From positions 124,001 to 188,000 of the forward strand of contig JBHEKY010000028.1 of NCBI GenBank assembly GCA_041859095.1: a stretch of DNA of 64,000 bases. Reading direction: 5' to 3'. Shown here piece by piece: positions 44,684-53,248 of the stretch. A program made the translations under genes and the position numbers. Below the pieces are notes generated by a model. It had not been told where the DNA came from. It ran no database searches and saw only the letters and a list, made by a program, of their open reading frames with translations. This DNA comes from UBA1422 sp041859095 (GTDB lineage Bacteria; Bacillota; Clostridia; Peptostreptococcales; Anaerovoracaceae). How positions within the stretch are numbered: the first letter of the stretch is position 1; each line of letters starts with the position of its first letter.

Positions 44684-45589
44684 CTATGTCAGCACTCCAC
44701 ACAGCAGCAAGGCGATACATTGACCGGCCATCAACAAAATGTAATTTTTGATGGAGGTGATAAAGGTCAAAGCTTTCTCTTGCTTTTTTCGGAAAATCCG
44801 GAGATTCATTTCTACCGGAATCAAAGTCACCAGCAACAACAAATACCATGGAGGCAGGAAATTCAGGATAACCAGAAACATTGCCACGATATATACTGAA
44901 TAATATAGAAATGCATATAATGCAACTGCGCTTGGTTTGCCAATATAGTAAGGCAAGGTATGTCTGTTCACTAGAATGTCTTTCTCCAGGTCACAAATAT
45001 TGTTGGCCAACATGATGTTTGCTGTACAAGCCATTGGCGCCCAACATAGGAGGCCAAGGGTCAAAAGGGGGACCAAGGAAACCTCCAGGGAGGCGATTCC
45101 GTCTTGAATCCCGAAGGATAAAAGGGTTCCATCCGGCAAATTGATATATAGAATGAGGAAAGGAATCAGAAGGCCGTAAAACACGCCAGACAATACTTCC
45201 CCCAGGGGTATTCTTGAGATAGGAACCGGTCCAAAAGTATAAAACACGCCGCAGATGAAACAGAGTGCACCCACACCCAACACCACGAAGTCTGTCAGGA
45301 CTACCAGCCAAAGCCCCAATCCACAGCTAATGGCCAGCATGATGAATATAATCATTCGTGCAATCGGCCGCTTGAATTGAAGGACTTGGTCATTAGTTCG
45401 GGTATCGATATAGTTGTTGATGCCGGTGGTCGTCAAGTCAAATAGAAACATGGCTGCAAAAAAGAGCCCGGTCTTCGACCAATCCAATGGTTGATTCAAA
45501 AATTGCAGATAGGCCAGAGCCATGGCAAAGGCAAATAAGCTTGTTATTTTTGTTTGAATCTCCACGAAGGATAGGTATCGCTTTAGCAT
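44684..45589 (-). CDS. dmkA: UbiA-family prenyltransferase, DmkA/MenA-like
   Basis: 301-residue integral membrane enzyme with about eight helices. The first Asp-rich motif is NNYIDTRTNDQ (about residues 60-70) and the second NICDLEKDI (about 195-204), both binding magnesium and the prenyl diphosphate. It joins a polyprenyl chain to a naphthoate head group to give demethylmenaquinone. In FLEET loci this second MenA-like enzyme makes a quinone pool reserved for extracellular electron transfer. It overlaps dmkB by 7 bases. Confidence 0.9.
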   Translation of the reverse strand: MLKRYLSFVEIQTKITSLFAFAMALAYLQFLNQPLDWSKTGLFFAAMFLFDLTTTGINNYIDTRTNDQVLQFKRPIARMIIFIMLAISCGLGLWLVVLTDFVVLGVGALCFICGVFYTFGPVPISRIPLGEVLSGVFYGLLIPFLILYINLPDGTLLSFGIQDGIASLEVSLVPLLTLGLLCWAPMACTANIMLANNICDLEKDILVNRHTLPYYIGKPSAVALYAFLYYSVYIVAMFLVILNFLPPWYLLLLVTLIPVEMNLRIFRKKQEKALTFITSIKNYILLMAGQCIALLLCGVLT

Positions 45590-46569
45590 ATGCTCTCTTT
45601 CATGATGGATCCGGCGTTGGCCAGTTTCAAGATATCTCTTAAGCGCTGTATTTTTTCGGGAGTGCCTTGTAACTCATCAATGATTTTCTCTGATTTGATG
45701 TAGTATTTACCCGAAATAGCTCTGGTATAATCAGTCCCACCGTTTTTCTTTACAAAAAGCACTAAATCTTGGGGATTGCTCAAAAACGTCTCAATTTTGC
45801 TGATTGCCGAGGGCTCTTTTGCCAGCGCGGCTATCAGTGGCAACGTAATCACGCCTTCTTTAAAGTCTTTGGCAACTGGCTTTTTGGCACGGTCTGCCGA
45901 AAATTCATAGTCGATACAGTCATCGGAAAGTTGGAAAATCATCCCAACAAATCGACCCAGTTTGGCGTACTGTTGCCAAAGTGATTCATCCACCCCGGCA
46001 CAATAGGCTCCGGCACGGTAAGCCGCCTCAAATAGGGTAGCGGTTTTGCCACGGATGATTCTCAAGTAGGAAAGCATGGACAATCCAAAGTTTCTGTTGT
46101 TTTGGTGCTGCTCTAACTCGCCAATACATACTCGCTGAATATAGTCCAACAAAATGTTTTCCTGATTCCCTTTCCCATGACTTTCTTGGTCCGGGATTTG
46201 GATTTTTGAGGCTTCCCGCAGGGAGATGCTGAGCAAGTAATCACCACAGATGACTGCCGTGCGTTTTCCGAATTTCTTTTGGAGGGTGGGCAAGCCTCTT
46301 CGAGTGTCCGCATCGTCGATGATGTCGTCATGGACCAATGTGGCCAGATGAAACAACTCTATGGCGGAGGCCAATTGGACACTGTCCTGGTTCACCAGAT
46401 TCTCCTGATCCAGGCTGCATGCCAGAAGGGCACGGGCCCGGATTAGTTTTCCGCTGGATTTCGCCAGATGCCCTGTATATTGTGAAATAATGCCAGGTGC
46501 ATGAAGCAAGAGGTCGTTAGTTTTTTTTATGACTTCTGAAATACCTTCATCAAAGGTGTATTTAGTCAT
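45583..46569 (-). CDS. dmkB: Polyprenyl diphosphate synthase, DmkB-like
   Basis: Long-chain trans-prenyl transferase of about 328 residues. The first Asp-rich motif is LVHDDIIDDADTRRG, the second FQLSDDCIDYE. It makes the chain used by the adjacent UbiA enzyme. Its start is uncertain: ATG 46569 gives an 8-base overlap with the ndh2 stop (ATGACTAA), the arrangement seen repeatedly in this window; ATG 46578 and TTG 46593 are other options without better ribosome sites. Confidence 0.9.
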   Translation of the reverse strand: MTKYTFDEGISEVIKKTNDLLLHAPGIISQYTGHLAKSSGKLIRARALLACSLDQENLVNQDSVQLASAIELFHLATLVHDDIIDDADTRRGLPTLQKKFGKRTAVICGDYLLSISLREASKIQIPDQESHGKGNQENILLDYIQRVCIGELEQHQNNRNFGLSMLSYLRIIRGKTATLFEAAYRAGAYCAGVDESLWQQYAKLGRFVGMIFQLSDDCIDYEFSADRAKKPVAKDFKEGVITLPLIAALAKEPSAISKIETFLSNPQDLVLFVKKNGGTDYTRAISGKYYIKSEKIIDELQGTPEKIQRLRDILKLANAGSIMKESIC

Positions 46570-48520
46570 GATAGACATACCACTTTCTGACAAACTTCAG
46601 TTTGCCCCAACTTTTCTTCAATGCAGGGATGGCATAATAGTCCAGACCAAAGGTGCTTCCACCGCCGATTAATACCGCTATGGCGGCAAAGATCATCCAG
46701 AATGTGGACAAATACAAACCGGTTGTCATAATGAACATGACTTGTAGCACCAAAGATGCAGAGGATGATATAAAGGTGAACAATCCGCCGATGAGCGCCA
46801 ATCCAATTAGGATTTCAGCTACCACTATTCCAATCTGCATCACGATTTGCAAACCGTCATTGCCCATGACAAATTCATCAATAAACCAAGTCATTGGAGT
46901 AACGTCGACTTTTACTGCAAAATCAGAAAGCCCGGAATCAACTACTTCTTTTCCTGAAACAAACATCACCCGAATGAACTCGAAAAAATCAAAGTCAAAG
47001 ATACTGACGCCGGATACTTCCGCCCCACCGCCACCTGTTGCGGCACTTGCTGCTTCCGCACCTTCGCTGGCTACTTCAGCAACACCACCAGTAATAGAGT
47101 CATACCATGCCGCGGCCCCGCCAAAGAAATCATCCAACTTGGCTTCGGTCATCCATCCTTCAAGAACTTTTTTAATGCCCTCAAAGAGCCATACTCCGCC
47201 GAGAAATACTCGAAGTGGCATCAACAGAAAGCTGGGGGTGCGGTTGGAAAGGTGTCCGCCAACAAAACTTCTTTTATTTCGAATGGTGAAGAACTCATGC
47301 TTGCAGTAGCTGACTACTTTATTCCAGCCCAATACCTGCATGAAGTAAATAATGTTGATAAAATGCTTTGAAAGCATTGCAAGGAAAGAAGGCAGGTTGA
47401 ACATCAGCTTTGGCAAACCGACACGGGCAACGCCGTAACGCCCACCCACACAAACCATAACGCCGTGGAATGAGGGCCGATAGGCCTCCATGTTTCCGCC
47501 TTTGATGGAAGCTGTGATATTATGAGCAGCGGTGCTGGCGCTGTGCTCACAGTTCTCTACCATCTGTGGAACCGGAGCTTCTTCGCCTTCGGGGATATAG
47601 AACATGTTGTCGCCTACGATGTAAACTTCTTCTTTGCCTTCCGCACGAAGGAAGGAGTCCGTTTTGAGACGGCCACGGCCGATCATGGGCAGTTCCTTGC
47701 CTGCTTCATATGCAATGTCAGCACTTTGAATGCCTGCAGCCCATACAACCGTTCCAGCTTCGTGACGGGTGACTTCTTCACCAACCTTAAGGTCAATGTA
47801 GTCCGGCCCAATCTCGGTGACGCCAGTACTAAGTTTGACGGTAACTCCCATTTTTGTCAGTCGTTTTTCCACTTTGTTAGAAAGTTTTTCTGGCAAAATT
47901 GGGACGACTCGAGGGAGCATATCCACGTTGACCATGGTGACTTGCTCAAAGGGGATACCATGCTTCTTGCAAAGAAGGGGGGCATACTCTGCTAGTTCTC
48001 CCGCCATTTCAACCCCGGTGAACCCTGCACCGACCACATAGAAGGTCAGCATTTTCTTTCTTTTTTCTAAATCAGGCTGAACAGCTGCTTTTCTGAAGAC
48101 GTTTTCAATTCGTTCCTTCAGGACAATGGCATCATCAAAGGACCAAAGGTTGAAGGCATTCTCCTCTGCTCCTTTGGTACCAAAATAGGTAGGCTTCGAA
48201 CCGGAAGCCATAACCAGATAATCATAATCATATACATTGGCATTGCCTAAAACACGTTTTCCCTCGAAATCAATGGAGGAGATGGTGTCCATCACCACTT
48301 CCACATTTCTTCGGGCGAAAACTTTAGACAGGTTGATTTTGATACTGTCTTCATCAACTCTGCCGGCGGCTACTTCATGCAACTCGGTCAGCATGGTATG
48401 ATAAGAATTCCGATCGATTACTTGAATGGAAACCTCTTCTTTATTCTTGAATTTTTTAGCCAATTTTTTTGCGGTCAGTATACCTGCATAGCCGGCGCCC
48501 ACAATTACAATTTTTTTCAT
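46562..48520 (-). CDS. ndh2: Type II NADH dehydrogenase with C-terminal membrane domain, Ndh2 of the FLEET type
   Basis: 652-residue flavoprotein. The N-terminal part (about 1-400) is a two-dinucleotide-fold oxidoreductase with IVIVGAGYAGILTAKKLAKKF (FAD) and VVGAGFTGVEMAGELAEYA (NADH), and YIVGDNMFY near the end of the FAD domain. It then adds about 250 residues with some five helices (around 430-460 and 545-630) and a glycine/alanine-rich loop. Listeria Ndh2 has the same extra membrane domain, which distinguishes it from the respiratory enzyme; it feeds electrons from NADH to quinone. I start at ATG 48520 (GGAG upstream); a TTG five codons earlier overlaps the RBS. First gene of the operon. 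Confidence 0.92.
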   Translation of the reverse strand: MKKIVIVGAGYAGILTAKKLAKKFKNKEEVSIQVIDRNSYHTMLTELHEVAAGRVDEDSIKINLSKVFARRNVEVVMDTISSIDFEGKRVLGNANVYDYDYLVMASGSKPTYFGTKGAEENAFNLWSFDDAIVLKERIENVFRKAAVQPDLEKRKKMLTFYVVGAGFTGVEMAGELAEYAPLLCKKHGIPFEQVTMVNVDMLPRVVPILPEKLSNKVEKRLTKMGVTVKLSTGVTEIGPDYIDLKVGEEVTRHEAGTVVWAAGIQSADIAYEAGKELPMIGRGRLKTDSFLRAEGKEEVYIVGDNMFYIPEGEEAPVPQMVENCEHSASTAAHNITASIKGGNMEAYRPSFHGVMVCVGGRYGVARVGLPKLMFNLPSFLAMLSKHFINIIYFMQVLGWNKVVSYCKHEFFTIRNKRSFVGGHLSNRTPSFLLMPLRVFLGGVWLFEGIKKVLEGWMTEAKLDDFFGGAAAWYDSITGGVAEVASEGAEAASAATGGGGAEVSGVSIFDFDFFEFIRVMFVSGKEVVDSGLSDFAVKVDVTPMTWFIDEFVMGNDGLQIVMQIGIVVAEILIGLALIGGLFTFISSSASLVLQVMFIMTTGLYLSTFWMIFAAIAVLIGGGSTFGLDYYAIPALKKSWGKLKFVRKWYVYHD

Positions 48521-48741
48521 TTTTTGACTCTCCAAATGTTACTATAACGATACGTACATTATTATGTATACTATTTTTTATTAATACAGTTACTATTGCT
48601 TATCTTATAATAACCATCACGCTGCCGCAAGTAGATTATTAAGAATATTTTAAGTATACAATATTACAATGAAAACAAAAAGTTTGTTATTTTTTACACA
48701 ATAATTGGGATTTGAAACAGAAGAAACAAAAAAATCATTTT

Positions 48742-48761
48742 TTTGATATATTTGATATAAT
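48742..48761 (+). promoter_or_regulatory. Repeat-containing -10 region of the two-component system
   Basis: TATAAT (48756-48761) lies 52 bases before the response regulator start and ends the second of two tandem copies of TTTGATATA (48742-48750 and 48751-48759). The -35 region is weak, so an activator may be needed. Confidence 0.45.
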
Positions 48762-48813
48762 AAAGTAATTAAAATGCAATTGATCTGAACCCAATTTATG
48801 TTAGGACGTGGAA

Positions 48814-49482
48814 ATGAAATTATTAATAGTTGAAGATGAAATAAGACTTTGCGAAGCATTGGCGGAAATCTTAAAGAAGAATAAATACATTGTGGATGCG
48901 GTTCATGATGGAGAAGCCGGACTGGATTATGGCATGAGCGATGTGTATGATGCGATTATTTTAGATATTATGCTACCTAAAATGGATGGGGTGGAAGTGC
49001 TTCGGCAACTTCGGGCCAACCATATCAATACTCCGGTTATCATGCTGACTGCCCGATATATGACAGGAGACAAAGTAGGCGGTCTTGATGCCGGCGCTGA
49101 TGACTACCTGACAAAGCCATTTGAGACGGATGAACTGCTGGCAAGACTACGGGCCTTGACCCGTCGAAAAGGAGAAATACAATCGGAGAACCTTTCCATC
49201 GGTGATTTGACGTTGAACACCCACACCTCAGAGCTTTCATGCGGGGACAAACCAATCTCACTTTCCCTGAAAGAATTTCAGATGATGGAAATTCTGTTCC
49301 GCAATGCGGACAGAATTATTACCAAGGAGTTACTCATTGAAAAGGTCTGGGGATTTGACAGTGAAGCGGTTCATAACAATGTAGAAGTGTACGTATCGTT
49401 TCTACGAAAGAAAATGAAACACATTGGATCCCAGGTTGAAATACAAACAGCGAGAGGAATCGGGTACCGAATAAAACAATGA
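48814..49482 (+). CDS. OmpR/PhoB-family response regulator
   Basis: 222 residues from ATG 48814 with AGGA 7 bases upstream. The receiver domain has the acidic pocket VEDE, phospho-acceptor Asp51 in IILDIMLPKMDG and the Thr/Lys switch residues in VIMLTAR and YLTKPFE. The C-terminal winged helix (KEFQMMEILFRNADRIITKELLIEKVWGFDSEAVHNNVEVYVSFLRKKM) binds direct repeats with an 11-base period. It overlaps the kinase gene by 4 bases. Likely targets are the downstream ABC transporter and the 19-base elements beside it. Confidence 0.95.
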   Translation: MKLLIVEDEIRLCEALAEILKKNKYIVDAVHDGEAGLDYGMSDVYDAIILDIMLPKMDGVEVLRQLRANHINTPVIMLTARYMTGDKVGGLDAGADDYLTKPFETDELLARLRALTRRKGEIQSENLSIGDLTLNTHTSELSCGDKPISLSLKEFQMMEILFRNADRIITKELLIEKVWGFDSEAVHNNVEVYVSFLRKKMKHIGSQVEIQTARGIGYRIKQ

Positions 49483-50723
49483 GTAAAACAACAATCAAAC
49501 CCAATGTGGTGACCAAACTTAAAAGGAATTTTATTCTAATTGTCATGGGCATGATGACATTCCTGCTACTTGGATCTTTTCTTGTAATCAATTTCTCCAA
49601 TCAGCGTTACAACGAAAGCAATATTAATGCCAGACTCACTGAAATTGCAAACCGAGATGGTCTGCAGCCTCAGTTTGACGGTGGGAGCAAGCCGGGCATT
49701 GGCCAATATGACGATGCGGATTTTAGGATAGATGCGTATATCGCTGTAAGAATCAGTGAAGAAGGTGAAATATTCGGCATCACCACGGGCAGTATTGCCA
49801 ATTTGAATGTTACAAAAATCCAGGCGCTTGTAGATTTAACGCTTCAAAAGGACAAGACCACCGGCGAGATACAGGGATGGAAATTCCTTTTACAAGAAAA
49901 ATCCTATGGATACATTCTGGTCTATATGAATATATCCGCCCAAACCCAGTTGGAAAATAACCTGATGATGATTTCCGGAGGCATCCTGTCAATGGTTTGG
50001 CTGGTCATGCTCGGACTTGCATTATTTTTATCCCGTTGGGTTGCGCGACCGGTTGAAAAAGCATTTGCCACCCAGGCACGCTTTGTGGCCGATGCAAGCC
50101 ATGAACTGAAGACACCCATTGCCGTAATCAACGCCAACCTAGCCGTGCTGGAAAGCGATGGCAAGAAGCCGAACAAGTGGCTTGGCTATATCCAAGCCGA
50201 AACAGTCAGAATGAACGGACTGGTCAACAGTCTGTTGACACTGGCAACCATGGATGATCCATCCTTCAGACGAAACGACACCACCTTTATGCTGGACGAT
50301 TTGGTTGAATCCTGCGTTTTGCCTTTTGAAAGCCTGATGTTTGAAAGCGGAATCAACCTTACGGTGGATTGTGAAACCGGAGCGTCCTTAACAGGAGACT
50401 GGGATAAATTAGGTCAGATGATTCGCATTTTGCTCGAAAATGCGGCGAAGCATACAAAAGAAGGCGGTACGGTTGCCATTGAATTAAAGCGAAAAGGCAA
50501 CAAAAAAGTACTAACCGTATTTAATGTGGGTGAGCCAATCTCCCCGGCAGACGGAGCTAAAATATTTGAACGGTTTTATCGGACAGACTTTGCAAGAGAC
50601 CGGGATAGCGGCGGGTACGGGCTGGGGCTATCCATTGCCAAAACGATAGTGGATTTGCATAAAGGAAAAATCTATGTGGATACCACGGTCCATGACGGCG
50701 CAAGGTTTGTTGTGGAACTATAA
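49479..50723 (+). CDS. Sensor histidine kinase
   Basis: 414-residue membrane kinase paired with the upstream regulator. Two helices (about residues 17-38 and 163-185) flank an extracytoplasmic sensor of about 120 residues. The H-box is DASHELKTPIAVINANL with His208, the N-box QMIRILLENAAKHTKEGG and the G-box DSGGYGLGLSIAKTIVDLH. In such clusters the kinase often senses an antimicrobial or cell-envelope signal and controls the neighbouring transporter. Confidence 0.94.
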   Translation: MSKTTIKPNVVTKLKRNFILIVMGMMTFLLLGSFLVINFSNQRYNESNINARLTEIANRDGLQPQFDGGSKPGIGQYDDADFRIDAYIAVRISEEGEIFGITTGSIANLNVTKIQALVDLTLQKDKTTGEIQGWKFLLQEKSYGYILVYMNISAQTQLENNLMMISGGILSMVWLVMLGLALFLSRWVARPVEKAFATQARFVADASHELKTPIAVINANLAVLESDGKKPNKWLGYIQAETVRMNGLVNSLLTLATMDDPSFRRNDTTFMLDDLVESCVLPFESLMFESGINLTVDCETGASLTGDWDKLGQMIRILLENAAKHTKEGGTVAIELKRKGNKKVLTVFNVGEPISPADGAKIFERFYRTDFARDRDSGGYGLGLSIAKTIVDLHKGKIYVDTTVHDGARFVVEL

Positions 50724-50757
50724 AACAAGCCACAATAAAAAAGGTGAAAGCATCATT

Positions 50758-50793
50758 AGAACCTTAAAGAATCCATTGATTCTTTAAGGTTCT
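50758..50793 (+). terminator. Perfect inverted repeat after the kinase gene
   Basis: 16-bp stem AGAACCTTAAAGAATC/GATTCTTTAAGGTTCT with a CATT loop and TTTCATT after it. It may end the regulator-kinase transcript. Both arms hold TTTAAGG half-sites, so it may also be bound by the response regulator. Confidence 0.7.
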
Positions 50794-50796
50794 TTT
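50778..50796 (+). repeat. 19-base repeat, copy 1 (upstream of the ABC transporter)
   Basis: GATTCTTTAAGGTTCTTTT, identical to 53020-53038. Here it forms the right arm of the inverted repeat and is 44 bases before the transporter start. Confidence 0.85.
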
Positions 50797-50839
50797 CATT
50801 ATTATGGCGCAGAATGAAGAAAAACGAAAGGAGTCCTAT

Positions 50840-52321
50840 ATGTACATATTAAAGAATGCCGGGAGAAATCTTCTCCGGGCCAAAGGAAGAAGTGTGCTCA
50901 TTGGTCTGATAGTGTGCATCATTGCATTTTCTAGCTGCATCGCACTAATTATCTTGGAGTCGGCGGAAAGCACTGCAGAAGATGGACTGAACAATTTGAA
51001 TATCACGGCAACCATCGATGTAGACCGACAAAGAATAATGAGCGACGCCACAGAAAGCGGAGAGGACCCAAGATCAGTAATGACCTCGGCGAAGTCACTT
51101 ACCCTTGAGGAGATGCAAACTTACGCCGCATCCGACCAGGTTCAAAACTTCTATTATTCATTGCAATCTTCCCTTAGCGGAACAGACATATTAGAACCGG
51201 TTGAAACCTCGGACCAGACAATTGAAATGTCAGCTCCGGCCGGTGTCCCGGGAGGAGATCAAAGTGGCACGGGACCAACTTTTTCCTTGGGCGAGTTCAC
51301 CGTTGTAGGCGTCAGTGATGCCAGTGCAATGACCAGCTTCGCTTCCGACGGATACACGATGGCGGAGGGTCAAGTCTTTTCTTTTGATACCGCCAACAAC
51401 GAATGCGTGATTTCCCAAGAGCTGGCGCTACTCAATGATATCAGTTTGGGCGATAGCATCACGCTGACCAATCCGGGTGATGCTACTGAAACCTTCAGCC
51501 TAACAGTAACCGGTATTTTTGCCGGAAGTAGTGAGGCGACTACTTCACAGGGACGAGGGTTTATGTCATCCATGGATCCATCCAATCAAATCTATACCAA
51601 TTATAAAACCTTAAGTACTCTGATTGACTCTGCCTCAACTGACAATCCTCTAATATCTTCAGTCCAGGGCACGTATGTACTCGGTACGCCGGCGGCGTAT
51701 GAGGCATTTGCGGCAGATGTGGTAGATATGGGGTTGTCGGACGATTATACCGTCAGCAGTAATGACTTGACCAACTATGAAAATAGCCTTCTGCCTTTGA
51801 CCAACCTAAAGAAATTTGCAACAATCCTGTTGGTGCTGGTCTTGGGTATCGGTGGGATCATCTTGACTTTGTTCAGCCTGTTTATCATCCGTGAACGGAA
51901 ATACGAAGTAGGAGTGCTGACAGCCATAGGTATGAAGAAGAAGAAAGTGGCTGCCCAGTTTCTCGTAGAGGCGTTCTTGGTGGCAATCATCGGTGTGACG
52001 GTAGGAACCGGTCTGGGGGCGGCGCTGTCGCAACCGGTGGCCGACGTACTCCTGGCAGATCAAATCTCTTCCATTCAAGAGCAGCAAAGTGACCAAATGT
52101 CACAGTTTGGCCGTGAAGTCGGAATGGGTGGTGGCCCGGGCGGCGGAGGAAGGATTTCCAATGTAGAGAGTTACATTGATTCCTTAAGTCCCTCTATGGA
52201 CTTGTCCGTTGTATTATCACTGGCTGGGATTTGTGTTTTGTTATCCCTACTGGCCAGCAGCGCAGCTTTGATTTTCGTCATGCGATATGAGCCCATGCGG
52301 ATTCTCAGTGAGCGGGAGTAA
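50840..52321 (+). CDS. ABC transporter permease, MacB/FtsX-like
   Basis: 493 residues from ATG 50840, with AAAGGAG 6 bases upstream (an earlier ATG at 50804 lies in the repeat region and is rejected). One N-terminal helix (about residues 19-42) is followed by an extracytoplasmic domain of about 280 residues with MacB periplasmic core features, then the FtsX domain with three helices (about 325-350, 378-405 and 455-480). A Gly-rich loop (EVGMGGGPGGGGR) sits between the last two helices. It works with the ATPase encoded next, probably in extrusion of a peptide or in envelope defence. Confidence 0.9.
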   Translation: MYILKNAGRNLLRAKGRSVLIGLIVCIIAFSSCIALIILESAESTAEDGLNNLNITATIDVDRQRIMSDATESGEDPRSVMTSAKSLTLEEMQTYAASDQVQNFYYSLQSSLSGTDILEPVETSDQTIEMSAPAGVPGGDQSGTGPTFSLGEFTVVGVSDASAMTSFASDGYTMAEGQVFSFDTANNECVISQELALLNDISLGDSITLTNPGDATETFSLTVTGIFAGSSEATTSQGRGFMSSMDPSNQIYTNYKTLSTLIDSASTDNPLISSVQGTYVLGTPAAYEAFAADVVDMGLSDDYTVSSNDLTNYENSLLPLTNLKKFATILLVLVLGIGGIILTLFSLFIIRERKYEVGVLTAIGMKKKKVAAQFLVEAFLVAIIGVTVGTGLGAALSQPVADVLLADQISSIQEQQSDQMSQFGREVGMGGGPGGGGRISNVESYIDSLSPSMDLSVVLSLAGICVLLSLLASSAALIFVMRYEPMRILSERE

Positions 52322-52336
52322 GAAAGGTAGGAAATT

Positions 52337-52990
52337 ATGAGTATATTACAAATAGAAAACCTGGAATATCGTTACGGAAATGGCAACAAGGTTATTGATG
52401 GCTTAAATATCAAATTCGATACTGGCAAAATGATCGCGCTGACAGGAAAGTCCGGCACAGGCAAGACGACGCTGGTCTCCCTTTTATCAGGTCTCACCAG
52501 CCCCACCGGTGGCAAAATCCTCTATGAAAACCAAGACTTGCTGGCAATGGACAAGTATGAGCTACGCAGTAAGAAAATTGGTGTGATTTTTCAAGGATAC
52601 AATTTGCTTCCGAAGCTTACCGCCAAGGAAAATGTCGTCCTTTCTATGGATGTTTCGGGTAAGTCCATCCAAAATAAAGATGCACGAGCCGCAGAACTAC
52701 TTCTTAAGGTTCATCTATCGGATAATCTGCAAAAACGACGGGTCCTGAAGCTGTCTGGCGGTGAGCAGCAGCGGGTAGCTATCGCAAGGGCACTTTCTTA
52801 CGACCCCCAGGTGATTCTAGCCGATGAACCCACCGGAAACTTGGATCAGGCCAATACCGAAGAAGTGCTGGAAATTTTCAGAGGCTTGGCTAATGAAGGG
52901 AAGTGCATAATCATCGCCACCCATGACCCCCAGGTCACCCAGTTTTGCGACTGCGTCATTAATCTGGAAAAGAAGCAAGAAAATTCATAA
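52337..52990 (+). CDS. ABC transporter ATP-binding protein, MacB/LolD-like
   Basis: 217-residue ATPase partner of the preceding permease. Walker A is GKSGTGKTT, the Q-loop GVIFQGYNLLPKLT, signature LSGGEQQRVAIARAL, Walker B VILADEPTGNLD and switch His in IIATHD. The sequence pattern and small size are those of the MacB/LolD/FtsE group. Confidence 0.94.
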   Translation: MSILQIENLEYRYGNGNKVIDGLNIKFDTGKMIALTGKSGTGKTTLVSLLSGLTSPTGGKILYENQDLLAMDKYELRSKKIGVIFQGYNLLPKLTAKENVVLSMDVSGKSIQNKDARAAELLLKVHLSDNLQKRRVLKLSGGEQQRVAIARALSYDPQVILADEPTGNLDQANTEEVLEIFRGLANEGKCIIIATHDPQVTQFCDCVINLEKKQENS

Positions 52991-53019
52991 ACAAAGTCTA
53001 TAATAATTATATGTTTCCC

Positions 53020-53038
53020 GATTCTTTAAGGTTCTTTT
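53020..53038 (+). repeat. 19-base repeat, copy 2, with an OmpR-type direct repeat
   Basis: Identical to 50778-50796. Here the sequence continues to give TTTAAG-N5-TTTAAA (53024-53029 and 53035-53040), two hexamers with an 11-base period, followed 11 bases later by CATAAT (53052-53057), a plausible -10. This is the layout of promoters activated by OmpR-family regulators such as CiaR. Confidence 0.65.
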
Positions 53039-53041
53039 AAA

Positions 53042-53101
53042 CTATGGGGTGCATAATAAAAATATAGATAGGAAACACAACAATAAAAAGTGTTTTTTCA
53101 T
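53042..53101 (-). CDS. Possible 19-residue hydrophobic peptide
   Basis: The minus strand reads MKKHFLLLCFLSIFLLCTP then TAG, preceded by AGAGGAG with a 5-base spacing (53113-53107). The charge then hydrophobic pattern resembles a signal sequence, membrane toxin or signalling peptide. No clear promoter is seen on this strand, and the same DNA may instead encode a plus-strand RNA, so the call is tentative. Confidence 0.35.
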   Translation of the reverse strand: MKKHFLLLCFLSIFLLCTP

Positions 53102-53143
53102 AAACTCTCCTCTAAAACACCCGGACCTCACCGGGTGTTTTGC
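53064..53143 (+). ncRNA. Candidate small RNA with anti-Shine-Dalgarno segment
   Basis: Downstream of the direct repeat and the -10 there is a short unit: a weak hairpin (AAACAC/GTGTTT, 53073-53095), an unpaired segment holding CAT and CTCTCCTCT (53099-53113), and an intrinsic terminator. The unpaired part is complementary to a ribosome site plus start codon. This is the design of streptococcal CiaR-dependent csRNAs. The 5' end is estimated. Confidence 0.42.
53114..53143 (+). terminator. Terminator of the small locus
   Basis: 11-bp perfect stem AAAACACCCGG/CCGGGTGTTTT (53114-53124 with 53131-53141), loop ACCTCA. The T-run is only TTTT and belongs to the stem. Confidence 0.7.
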
Positions 53144-53203
53144 ATTGTGTGGTGGTGAAGAATTAAGCTTCGAATAAAGTGCTGTTTTCTAAGGCTACGG
53201 ATA

Positions 53204-53212
53204 TGGTATAAT
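53204..53212 (+). promoter_or_regulatory. Extended -10 of the PIN/NYN-like gene
   Basis: TGGTATAAT (TATAAT 53207-53212), 37 bases before the start codon; the -35 is poor. Confidence 0.6.
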
Positions 53213-53248
53213 AAATAGAAATTATTACTAAAAAATAGGAGGATTGAT

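Noticed and set aside
48546..48575. TACGTACAT-TATT-ATGTATAC inverted repeat before ndh2 as a redox operator
   Set aside because: Only five base pairs match perfectly and it does not resemble a Rex or Fnr site; AT-rich chance is likely.
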